A model generated the notes under the pieces. That model had not been told where the DNA came from, did no database searches, and was given only the letters and a program-made list of their open reading frames with translations. From Clostridiales bacterium (lineage in GTDB: Bacteria; Bacillota; Clostridia; Monoglobales; Firm-18), in contig JAIRSR010000055.1 in assembly GCA_031255355.1 (NCBI GenBank), positions 1 to 6,533 on the forward strand: 6,533 nt of DNA, read 5' to 3'. A program made the translations under genes and the position numbers. The first letter of the stretch is position 1, and each line of letters starts with the position of its first letter. This document shows, one piece after another, positions 1 through 5,874 of this stretch.

Positions 1-72
1 CGCCCTCGCCCAAAGGTAACGGCTATTTTAGTTGGATCTTTGGCTGACCGTTTAACGGTAACCTATCATCTA
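1..72 (-). other. Non-coding leader or small RNA segment (partial)
   Basis: This is the transcribed side of the left-edge promoter. It contains several short inverted repeats: ACCGTT/AACGGT (47-52 and 54-59), CCAAAG/CTTTGG (10-15 and 38-43), and AACGG/CCGTT (18-22 and 48-52) as a competing pairing. The block GGTAAC occurs twice (15-20 and 57-62). No minus-strand frame here has a start codon followed by more than a few codons. It could be the 5' leader of the next gene, or a small RNA whose terminator lies at or past the edge. It matches no riboswitch class I can recognise. Confidence 0.45.
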
Positions 73-77
73 CTTCT

Positions 78-105
78 ATTTTAACATAATTTGCGCGTGT
101 GTCAA
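78..105 (-). promoter_or_regulatory. Strong extended -10 promoter reading off the left edge
   Basis: Minus strand: -35 TTGACA (100-105, perfect), 16-base spacer, -10 TAAAAT (78-83, one mismatch), preceded by TG in the extended -10 position (TGTTAAAAT). Upstream is the AT-rich inverted repeat at 110-133. Transcription should start near position 71 and run toward position 1 and beyond. The transcribed part inside the window has no convincing reading frame. The target is a gene, leader RNA or small RNA beyond the left edge. Confidence 0.8.
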
Positions 106-109
106 GCGT

Positions 110-133
110 TTTTTGAAAAATTCTTTTCAAAAA
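110..133. repeat. AT-rich perfect inverted repeat just after recG
   Basis: Arms TTTTTGAAAA (110-119) and TTTTCAAAAA (124-133) are exact reverse complements around a 4-base loop (120-123). The repeat starts 6 bases after the recG stop codon. It lacks the GC-rich stem of a standard intrinsic terminator, so any terminating role would be weak. It also lies directly upstream of the -35 box at 100-105, where an AT-rich stretch could act as an UP element for RNA polymerase. Both roles are inference. Confidence 0.55.
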
Positions 134-139
134 TCCCTA

Positions 140-2191
140 TCAAGTCAACTCTATCCCGCCTATTTCCTCAAACATTGTGTCGATTTTCGTTTTGATTAAA
201 CTGTGTTCCGCGCCGCGCAAGGCGGGGTCGGTGCGCAGAATTTGATCTGCGGCCTCGCCCGACTTCGCAATCAGTTCGGTATCGAGGTACAAATTCGCGA
301 TTTTCAGTTCGGGAAGCCCGTGCTGACGCGTCCCGAAAAACTCACCCGGCCCGCGAAGCCGCAAATCCGTTTCCGCGATTTTGAAACCGTCGTTTGTTTC
401 CCGCATAATCCGCATACGCTGTTCGGTGACGGCGTTCCCACCCTGACAAAACAGTACGCAATAGGATCGGTGCGCCCCGCGCCCGACCCTCCCGCGCAAT
501 TGGTGCAATTGCGACAGCCCGAACCGTTCCGCGTTCTCGACCACCATAAGCGTCGCGTTTGGCACATTTACGCCCACCTCAATCACGGTAGTGCTGACCA
601 GCGCGTCCGTTTCCCCCGCCGCGAACCGCCGCATCACATCATCTTTTTCCGCCGCTTTCATCTTGCCGTGCACCAGACCGACGGTACGCCCGCGAAACAC
701 CGTTCCCCGCAACCGCTCCGCGTATTCCGACGCGGATTTGAGTTCTGCGGCCTCGCTTTCCTCCACCAGCGGGCAGACGATATACACCTGCCGCCCCCCG
801 TCGATTTGCTTCAGCATAAACTGATTGACGCGTTCGCGCATTCCCTCATCGACGGAAAAGGTATCGATGCGCTGCCTGCCCGGGGGAAGTTCGTCGATAA
901 CGGACACATCAAGGTCGCCGTACAGGATCATGGAAAGAGTGCGCGGAATCGGCGTTGCCGTCATAACAAGCAGGTGCGGCGCGTCACCCTTGCCCGCCAA
1001 CGCCGCGCGTTGCTTTACGCCAAATCGGTGCTGTTCGTCCGTCACCACAAGGCAAAGATTTTGAAACGCGACGCCGTCCTGTATCAGCGCGTGTGTGCCA
1101 ATCGCCACCCGCGCCTGTCCATTCGCGAGTTTTTCGCGGGCATCACGCTTTTGCTTCGCCGTTTGACTGCCCGTCAGCAGAACGACGGAAACGCCCAACG
1201 CCGCAAACAGCCCTGACAACGCGCGGTAATGCTGTTCCGCGAGGATTCCGGTGGGAACCATCATTGCCGCCTGCGCACCGCTGTCCGCAGCAATCAGCAT
1301 AGCGATTGCCGCAACGACCGTCTTACCGCTCCCCACGTCGCCCTGTACCAATCGGTTCATCACCTTGACGCTTTGCCCGTCCGACTGCGCCCCCCCCGCC
1401 AAATCATCGGCAATCTCACGCGCAACACGCTTTTGCGCGTTGGTCAGCGGATACGGCAACAACTTCAAAAACTCCGCAACGCCCTCCGCGCGGCGAAGCG
1501 GTACGCCGTTCAGCCGCACGCGCCGCTGTTTCAGCAGTTTCAGCCCGAGCCGCAACAGCAACAGTTCCTCGAACGCAAGCCGCGTCCGCGCAAACTGAAA
1601 CTTCTCAAAATCCCCGGGAAAGTGAATGTTCCGCAGCGCGTACTCCGCGCCGCAAAGGGTGTAACGCTCCCGCAGCCACCCGGGTAGGCTCTCGGGAACC
1701 TCCCCTGCATACGCCGCGCAACGCGCCATAACGCTTCGGAATACATTTTGCGTCAACCCGCCGGTCAAGGGGTAAATCGGCTCGATTTTATTTTCCCGCA
1801 CAATCACCGGATTGCTCATTTCTACCCTGCCGTTTTTGACCGCCGCCCGCCCGTAATAGGTGTACTCCGCGGAAAGGTCAAAATCCCGAACCATCCAATC
1901 GTGGTTAAACCAAGTGAGGAACAGCACCCCGCTTCCGTCCGTCACCGTCACCTTTTGGTAGGAAAGCCCTTTCCTCGGGCGGGAGGTTTTCAGCACGGTA
2001 CAAGCGGTTGCCCTCACGCAAACGCTCTCCCCCTCCTCAAGTTCGGCGATTTTTTTGATCCGCGACCGATCCTCGTAACCGCGCGGGTAATAGCACAGCA
2101 TATCACCTGCCGTGCGGATTCCAAGCCGCCAAAACAGTTTTTCACGCTGTTTGCCGACCCCTTTGATACTGCCGATTTCCTTTGAAAGCAT
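140..2191 (-). CDS. recG: ATP-dependent DNA helicase RecG
   Basis: Full-length RecG, 683 residues, the usual size for the family. RecG is a cytoplasmic superfamily 2 translocase that remodels stalled replication forks and branch-migrates Holliday junctions. An N-terminal wedge/OB-fold region (about residues 1-150) precedes two helicase lobes. Visible motifs are Walker A GDVGSGKT (284-291), motif Ib GTHALI (365-370), the DEQHRFG box (385-391), MTATPIPRTL (410-419), motif V around STTVIEVGVNVP (533-544), motif VI QLRGRVGRG (564-572) and the RecG-specific TRG region (about 601-625, ending GEFFGTRQHG). Motif Ia reads PTGILAEQH (313-321), with Gly at 315 where family members usually have Glu. The ATG start has GGAG 8 bases upstream (2200-2203), and a near-consensus promoter lies in the gap before it, so it is probably transcribed apart from the upstream two-component genes. 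No frameshift or truncation is seen. The identification is firm. Confidence 0.98.
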   Translation of the reverse strand: MLSKEIGSIKGVGKQREKLFWRLGIRTAGDMLCYYPRGYEDRSRIKKIAELEEGESVCVRATACTVLKTSRPRKGLSYQKVTVTDGSGVLFLTWFNHDWMVRDFDLSAEYTYYGRAAVKNGRVEMSNPVIVRENKIEPIYPLTGGLTQNVFRSVMARCAAYAGEVPESLPGWLRERYTLCGAEYALRNIHFPGDFEKFQFARTRLAFEELLLLRLGLKLLKQRRVRLNGVPLRRAEGVAEFLKLLPYPLTNAQKRVAREIADDLAGGAQSDGQSVKVMNRLVQGDVGSGKTVVAAIAMLIAADSGAQAAMMVPTGILAEQHYRALSGLFAALGVSVVLLTGSQTAKQKRDAREKLANGQARVAIGTHALIQDGVAFQNLCLVVTDEQHRFGVKQRAALAGKGDAPHLLVMTATPIPRTLSMILYGDLDVSVIDELPPGRQRIDTFSVDEGMRERVNQFMLKQIDGGRQVYIVCPLVEESEAAELKSASEYAERLRGTVFRGRTVGLVHGKMKAAEKDDVMRRFAAGETDALVSTTVIEVGVNVPNATLMVVENAERFGLSQLHQLRGRVGRGAHRSYCVLFCQGGNAVTEQRMRIMRETNDGFKIAETDLRLRGPGEFFGTRQHGLPELKIANLYLDTELIAKSGEAADQILRTDPALRGAEHSLIKTKIDTMFEEIGGIELT

Positions 2192-2199
2192 AGCAACTA

Positions 2200-2203
2200 C
2201 TCC
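2200..2203 (-). promoter_or_regulatory. recG ribosome binding site
   Basis: GGAG on the minus strand, 8 bases before the ATG at 2191-2189. It supports this start over a TTG-initiated out-of-frame reading beginning at 2196. Confidence 0.7.
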
Positions 2204-2254
2204 ATAAAAACAGCAAAGACTTAATATTTAAGAGCCTGTCTAACGATTACTATC

Positions 2255-2283
2255 ATTTTACCATAAATAAAATATTTCGTCAA
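2255..2283 (-). promoter_or_regulatory. Sigma-A-type promoter for recG
   Basis: Minus strand: -35 TTGACG (2278-2283), a 17-base AT-rich spacer, -10 TAAAAT (2255-2260). Each hexamer differs from consensus at one position. Transcription should start near 2248, giving a leader of about 55 bases before the recG ATG. It begins just after the response-regulator stop codon, so recG can be expressed independently of the two-component operon. Confidence 0.8.
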
Positions 2284-2290
2284 ACCACGT

Positions 2291-2974
2291 TCACACCTTA
2301 AACCGATACCCCGCGCCCCACACCGTTTCAATACAGCCGTACTTGCCCGAATCGCCCTCAATTTTCTCTCGAATCCGCGCCACATGAACGGTCACGGTCG
2401 TCGTATCGGAAAGCGCGTCATACCCCCAAACTTTCTCGAACAGCGTTTCCTTGCCAAACACGCGGTTCGGGTTTTCCGCTAAAAACAGCAGCAAATCAAA
2501 CTCCTTTTGCGTCAACGGAATTTCCCGCCCGTCCACGAACACGCGCCTGTCCTGCTTGTCAATCGTCAGCGCGCCCGCCTCCAGCACCTCTCTTTTCGCG
2601 CCCTTGCTCAATTTTTCATAGGTCTTGATGTGGCGGTTCACCCGCGCGACCAACTCCCCCATGCCAAACGGCTTGGTAATGTAATCATCCGCGCCCAACT
2701 TAAAACCGCGAATCTTGTTCGCTTCGTCCGACTTTGCCGAAACAATCAGCACGGGAATTTCCTTGGTCGCGGAAACGCGGCTTAAAATGTCAAATCCGTC
2801 CCGCTCGGGAAGCATCAAATCCAACAGCACCAAATCGAACCGCTCCCGTTCCAGCAGTTCCAACCCGCTCGCGCCGTCAAAGGCGCAGACCGCCTCATAG
2901 CCGCTCATCTCTAAATAATCCTTTTGCAATTCCGATATGCTTTTATCGTCCTCAATAATCAATACGCGCTTCAT
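2291..2974 (-). CDS. OmpR/PhoB-family response regulator
   Basis: A 227-residue DNA-binding response regulator, normal length. The receiver domain (about 1-118) has the acidic pair D9-D10, phosphoacceptor D52 in LLDLMLP, the switch residue S79 and the conserved K101 in ITKPFG. The C-terminal winged helix (about 130-227) has the typical LTQKEFDLL segment (154-162), a recognition helix near TTTVTVHVARIREKI (191-205) and the wing ending in GAGYRF. By family knowledge it is phosphorylated by its partner kinase and then binds direct repeats in promoters. The kinase is encoded immediately upstream and its 3' end overlaps this gene by 23 bases, so the two are surely a cognate pair. The ATG start is supported by GGAG (2984-2987) 9 bases upstream, within the kinase gene. 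The transporter genes farther upstream in the same operon are its likeliest target. The specific regulon, and therefore a gene symbol, cannot be read from sequence. Confidence 0.96.
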   Translation of the reverse strand: MKRVLIIEDDKSISELQKDYLEMSGYEAVCAFDGASGLELLERERFDLVLLDLMLPERDGFDILSRVSATKEIPVLIVSAKSDEANKIRGFKLGADDYITKPFGMGELVARVNRHIKTYEKLSKGAKREVLEAGALTIDKQDRRVFVDGREIPLTQKEFDLLLFLAENPNRVFGKETLFEKVWGYDALSDTTTVTVHVARIREKIEGDSGKYGCIETVWGAGYRFKV

Positions 2975-4298
2975 TTGATCCCGCTCCCCCGCTTCCGCGC
3001 CGTTTCTTTAACGCTATCATAACGGACGCGCCGCCGCCGTCCTTACTGACTGCCCAAACGCGCCCGCCAAGCCCCTCCACAATTTGCTTCGCGATCGCAA
3101 GCCCCAACCCGCTCGAACCCTCTGCGGGACGCGCGGAATCGCCCCGGTAAAAGCGGTCAAAAATATGGGGCAACGCTTCCTTTTTGATACCGATTCCGTT
3201 ATCCCGAAACTCCAAAATCACCGAGGAGGCGTTTTCCCTCACGCTCACCAACAGCGTACCCCCGCCGCTCTCGATGTTCTTTTTCGCGTTGTCCGCGATA
3301 TTTTGCAGCACCCGCTTGAATTTGTCGCGGTCAATGCTGACGTACCGCACCTCCGCGAGGGTGTTTTCAAAGCAAATGCTTTTCCGCTCCCGCGCGAAGT
3401 CCTCCGCGTTGTCGCGCACAAACTCTTGCGTATAACGCGCAATATCGGTGTTTTCGGTTTTGAAAGGCATTTGATTCAAATCCAACTTGGAAAATAACAG
3501 CAAATCCTCGATCATGGTATTGATGAGGCGGGTTTTCGCCGCCGCCTTTTTGAGGTAATCGCGTTTTTTCTCCTCCGTGTCCGCAACGCCGTCCAAAACG
3601 CCGTCAATGTACCCGCGAATCGACGTAACAGGCGTTTTGAGGTCATGGGATATGCTGGAAATCAGGAACTTCCTGTTATCATCCACCCTCTGCTGATAGT
3701 AAATCGAATCCTTTAATTTAATCCGCAATTGCTCGATTGCCCCGGTCAACGCGCCTACCTCGCCGCAGCCGCCGCCCGGGATCGCCGTTTCCAACTCACC
3801 GCGCCGCAAATTTTCCGTTTCCCCGGTCAAGTTGACAATCGGCGCGATAATATCCCGCGTGTTCCGCCGCTGTACCACGGCGCTCGCCGCCGCGAACACC
3901 GCCACGAACACAATCCCGATAAACAAAATAAAGGGTATGTAATAACCGCTTAGGCGAAGCACGGGAATCAGGCGGAGGAGTTGATAGCGTCTGCCGTTGG
4001 CGGAGAATCCCTCCGACCGCAGGCGGTAAGTGCCGCCTTGGTACGTGAATGTGTTGACATTTACGCTGAGGTTCATCAGCATTTCCTTAATCTGGTTGCC
4101 GCTGAACGCCCCGCTTTGGTACAGCAGCGCGTCATTTTCCAACAGCACGACCTCCGCCGCCGCCATGCCGCCGTCCGCCGGTGCTTGCTTTGCCGCGCCG
4201 TAAAAATAGACAAAAAGCAACGCGGCGCATACCGTAACGGCGACGGTGCACAGCATCACAGCGACGCTTTGTGATAAAAACCTCATTTTCAAACGCAT
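2952..4298 (-). CDS. HAMP-domain sensor histidine kinase
   Basis: A membrane sensor kinase, 448 residues from the ATG chosen here. Order: membrane segment about 12-34, an extracytoplasmic part of about 85 residues (35-118), membrane segment about 119-141, HAMP linker about 142-195, HisKA dimerisation helix with H218 in SISHDLKTPVTSIRGY, and an ATPase domain about 323-431. The ATPase domain shows the N-box N333/N337 (NIADNAKKN, with Asn where an aromatic is common), DNGIGI (366-371), FDRFYRGD (380-387) and GSSGLGLAI (394-402). All catalytic elements are intact. It should autophosphorylate H218 and pass the phosphate to D52 of the regulator encoded next. An in-frame TTG at 4328 would add 10 residues and overlap the permease gene by 20 bases. 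I prefer the ATG at 4298 because AGGA (4307-4310) sits 8 bases upstream and nothing comparable precedes the TTG. The extracytoplasmic part matches no sensor domain I recognise, so the signal is unknown. Confidence 0.95.
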   Translation of the reverse strand: MRLKMRFLSQSVAVMLCTVAVTVCAALLFVYFYGAAKQAPADGGMAAAEVVLLENDALLYQSGAFSGNQIKEMLMNLSVNVNTFTYQGGTYRLRSEGFSANGRRYQLLRLIPVLRLSGYYIPFILFIGIVFVAVFAAASAVVQRRNTRDIIAPIVNLTGETENLRRGELETAIPGGGCGEVGALTGAIEQLRIKLKDSIYYQQRVDDNRKFLISSISHDLKTPVTSIRGYIDGVLDGVADTEEKKRDYLKKAAAKTRLINTMIEDLLLFSKLDLNQMPFKTENTDIARYTQEFVRDNAEDFARERKSICFENTLAEVRYVSIDRDKFKRVLQNIADNAKKNIESGGGTLLVSVRENASSVILEFRDNGIGIKKEALPHIFDRFYRGDSARPAEGSSGLGLAIAKQIVEGLGGRVWAVSKDGGGASVMIALKKRRGSGGAGSNEARIDY

Positions 4299-4306
4299 AG
4301 TATCAA

Positions 4307-4310
4307 TCCT
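4307..4310 (-). promoter_or_regulatory. Ribosome binding site deciding the kinase start
   Basis: AGGA on the minus strand, 8 bases before the ATG at 4298-4296. It overlaps the TAG stop of the permease gene (4311-4309), a usual arrangement for coupled translation. It is why the ATG is preferred over the upstream in-frame TTG at 4328. Confidence 0.6.
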
Positions 4311-5052
4311 AAAACTCTTTTTTGTCAAACAGATAATACCCCAAACCGAACAGCATAATGCCGTATCCCGACAAAATCAGAAACACCCGAAGCACCTTGC
4401 TGAAGTTGATATAACTGCCCAAAAGCAGCCTGTACCAATCAAAATTGCTGGTAAACATAAAACTTTTTACGCCGGGAAAGGCGAACCCCAACCCGATGAA
4501 CGTCAAAAACACCAACACGGACAGCATAAACGCGCCGGTCGGCCCCTTGACGGTATTGCTGATGGCAATCACCAACAGCGCGAAAATCAACAGCGGGAAA
4601 AACGCGGCGGCGTATGAAATCAGCACCCGAAGCATACGCACCGTCCAACCGTTTAACAGGACGGATGCCGCGACGGATACAAGCATAATCAAAAGCAAAT
4701 CCGCTATGATGAACGTGGCGATTGCCAGCACTTTCGCGGTAAACACCTTGATCCTCGGCGCGGGCCCGGTCAGGGTGGATTTTATGGTATTGTCGGCGAA
4801 CTCCCCGCTGAACATAGCAATGCAGACAAACGCCGTAAACAGCGGCAACAGCGTGTAACTAAGCACCGTCAGTACCAATACGGAAAATTCCGAACTTCCC
4901 GTGATACGAATCCCCGCGAAACTGTTCACGCCGTAGATAATCAGCGACGCCGCCGCCACAGCGAACACCGCGAGGAGTAACGCCACAGTGATTTTTTTCT
5001 TTTTGGACAGTTTATAAAGTTCGTTCAAGTATGCCGCCCTAAGAGTTGACAC
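4309..5052 (-). CDS. ABC-2 type transporter permease
   Basis: An integral membrane protein of 247 residues with about six hydrophobic segments: roughly 21-42, 57-80, 106-133, 142-165, 171-191 and 220-242. A basic N-terminal stretch (KLSKKKK, 14-20) precedes the first, as expected on the cytoplasmic side. Between segments 2 and 3 is the pattern E-F-A-D-N-T-I-K-S-T-L followed by an R and a K (84-107), typical of ABC-2 permeases that work with BcrA/NatA-like ATPases. The C terminus YYLFDKKEF is also typical. It presumably forms the membrane channel for the ATPase encoded just upstream; the two reading frames overlap by 14 bases, suggesting translational coupling. The start is GTG, with GGAG 4 bases and GAGG about 9 bases upstream. 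Such pairs often export or expel peptides, antibiotics or sodium, but the substrate is not readable here. The family call is good; the exact function is unknown. Confidence 0.92.
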   Translation of the reverse strand: MSTLRAAYLNELYKLSKKKKITVALLLAVFAVAAASLIIYGVNSFAGIRITGSSEFSVLVLTVLSYTLLPLFTAFVCIAMFSGEFADNTIKSTLTGPAPRIKVFTAKVLAIATFIIADLLLIMLVSVAASVLLNGWTVRMLRVLISYAAAFFPLLIFALLVIAISNTVKGPTGAFMLSVLVFLTFIGLGFAFPGVKSFMFTSNFDWYRLLLGSYINFSKVLRVFLILSGYGIMLFGLGYYLFDKKEF

Positions 5053-5764
5053 TTGGCTCCACCTCGCTTAAATAATAATTTTCTAACGACGAATAATTTT
5101 TCAAAATATTTTCGGTGCTGTCAACGCTAAGCAGCCGCCCGTCGTACAGCAGACCGATTTTGTCACAGGTCAACTCGATGTCGTGTATGAGGTGGCTGGA
5201 AATAAAAAACGTCGTTTTATTTTCCCGCGACAGCCGCAAAATCAAATTGCGCATTTCTACCATGCCCTCCACGTCAAGGCCGTTGAGCGGCTCGTCCAAA
5301 ATCAGTATTTTCGGGTTAGAAAGCATTGCCAGCGCAAGCCCGATCCTCTGCTTCATGCCCAAAGAGTAATTTTTGACTTTTTCGCGCTTATACTTGAGGA
5401 TTCCCGCCTCCGCCAAACACGTGTCAATCCGCGCGTCGTCCGCGCCCGCGTAGTACCGCGCCCGCAATTTCATATTTTCATACGCGGTAAGGTACGCAAA
5501 CGGTGTAACGCTCTCGATAATACACCCGACGCGCTTCATCGCGTTTTCATAGTCGCTCAAAACACTAAATCCGTTGATTTTCACGTCGCCGCCGTCCGGA
5601 CGCATCAGACCGACCATGATTTTCATGGCGGTGGTTTTCCCCGCGCCGTTCGGCCCTAAAAAACCAAAAATTTCGCCGTCGTTAATCTCAAGGCTCAGAT
5701 TTTTAACGCCGCGATTGTTCTGATATATTTTTGAAATATTGTCTATCACTACAGCAGTTCCCAA
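5039..5764 (-). CDS. ABC transporter ATP-binding protein (BcrA/NatA-like)
   Basis: A 241-residue cytoplasmic ATPase subunit. All ABC motifs are present: Walker A GPNGAGKTT (37-45); a Q-loop position with Glu instead of Gln (CIIES, E84), normal for the CcmA/BcrA/NatA branch; signature YSLGMKQR (133-140); Walker B ILILDEP (153-159) with catalytic E158; D-loop NGLD (161-164); and switch His H191 in ISSHLIHDIE. One nucleotide-binding domain means it must dimerise, and the permease encoded next is the obvious partner. The start is TTG, accepted because an extended GGAGGAGGG site (5771-5779) ends 6 bases upstream; a GTG five codons later (V6) is a less well-placed alternative. It is the first gene of the four-gene operon with the permease, kinase and regulator. 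The closest functional analogies are peptide-antibiotic detoxification pumps, by family resemblance only. Confidence 0.95.
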   Translation of the reverse strand: MGTAVVIDNISKIYQNNRGVKNLSLEINDGEIFGFLGPNGAGKTTAMKIMVGLMRPDGGDVKINGFSVLSDYENAMKRVGCIIESVTPFAYLTAYENMKLRARYYAGADDARIDTCLAEAGILKYKREKVKNYSLGMKQRIGLALAMLSNPKILILDEPLNGLDVEGMVEMRNLILRLSRENKTTFFISSHLIHDIELTCDKIGLLYDGRLLSVDSTENILKNYSSLENYYLSEVEPSVNS

Positions 5765-5770
5765 ACTTCA

Positions 5771-5779
5771 CCCTCCTCC
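5771..5779 (-). promoter_or_regulatory. Strong ribosome binding site fixing a TTG start
   Basis: On the minus strand this reads GGAGGAGGG, ending 6 bases before the TTG start of the ABC ATPase gene. It is the best Shine-Dalgarno match among the gene starts in the window and is the reason the TTG at 5764-5762 is accepted. Confidence 0.8.
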
Positions 5780-5800
5780 GAAAAAACAGCGGTTCACCCC

Positions 5801-5851
5801 GGCGCACGGCGCGGAACGTATAACCCTCCCGCGCCTGTATGCCGGTGTGCC
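5801..5851. repeat. Nested inverted repeats in the gap before the ABC operon
   Basis: The inner pair is GGCGCGG (5808-5814) with CCGCGCC (5829-5835), a perfect 7-base match with a 14-base loop. The outer pair is GGCGCAC (5801-5807) with GTGTGCC (5845-5851), one mismatch, which would be a G-U pair in plus-strand RNA. The two left arms are adjacent; the right arms are separated by 9 bases. In minus-strand RNA a run of six U (5781-5786) comes about 20 bases after the inner stem, too far for a standard intrinsic terminator. It may be an imperfect terminator for the upstream gene, a structured leader for the operon, or an operator region. Confidence 0.4.
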
Positions 5852-5856
5852 TGTTA
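5833..5856. repeat. Three tandem 8-base repeats upstream of the transporter operon
   Basis: On the plus strand three adjacent units read GCCTGTAT, GCCGGTGT and GCCTGTTA, a period of 8. They lie about 70-90 bases upstream of the ABC ATPase start, in the only non-coding stretch before the operon. Such short direct repeats can be binding sites for a regulator, for example the operon's own, but the 8-base period is not the usual 10-11 base spacing of PhoB-type sites. Chance is possible at this length. Confidence 0.4.
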
Positions 5857-5874
5857 CGTCATCATATTAGTGTT

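Noticed and set aside
1..66. A minus-strand frame that stays open from about position 66 to the left edge, translating roughly as VTVKRSAKDPTKIAVTFGRG
   Set aside because: A stop codon lies directly before it, it contains no ATG, GTG or TTG start inside the window, and there is no ribosome binding site. It is better read as non-coding.
203..1216. A 337-codon open frame on the plus strand opposite recG
   Set aside because: It lies entirely antisense to conserved helicase motifs, has a His/Arg/Pro-rich composition typical of a shadow of GC-rich coding sequence, and shows no recognisable domain. Other long plus-strand frames, such as 1229-1687 and 1748-2185, are rejected for the same reason.
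2014..2196. A short minus-strand frame starting with TTG just ahead of the recG ATG
   Set aside because: It is out of frame with recG, ends within it and resembles nothing; the GGAG at 2200-2203 is better placed for the recG ATG.
2220..2232. Small palindrome CTTAA-TAT-TTAAG in the recG leader
   Set aside because: Five-base AT arms with a 3-base centre are expected by chance in AT-rich spacer and would not make a stable hairpin.
2232..2244. GAGCCTGTCTAAC, which looks somewhat like the end of an insertion sequence
   Set aside because: There is no matching inverted copy, target duplication or transposase in the window, and it lies in the short recG leader.
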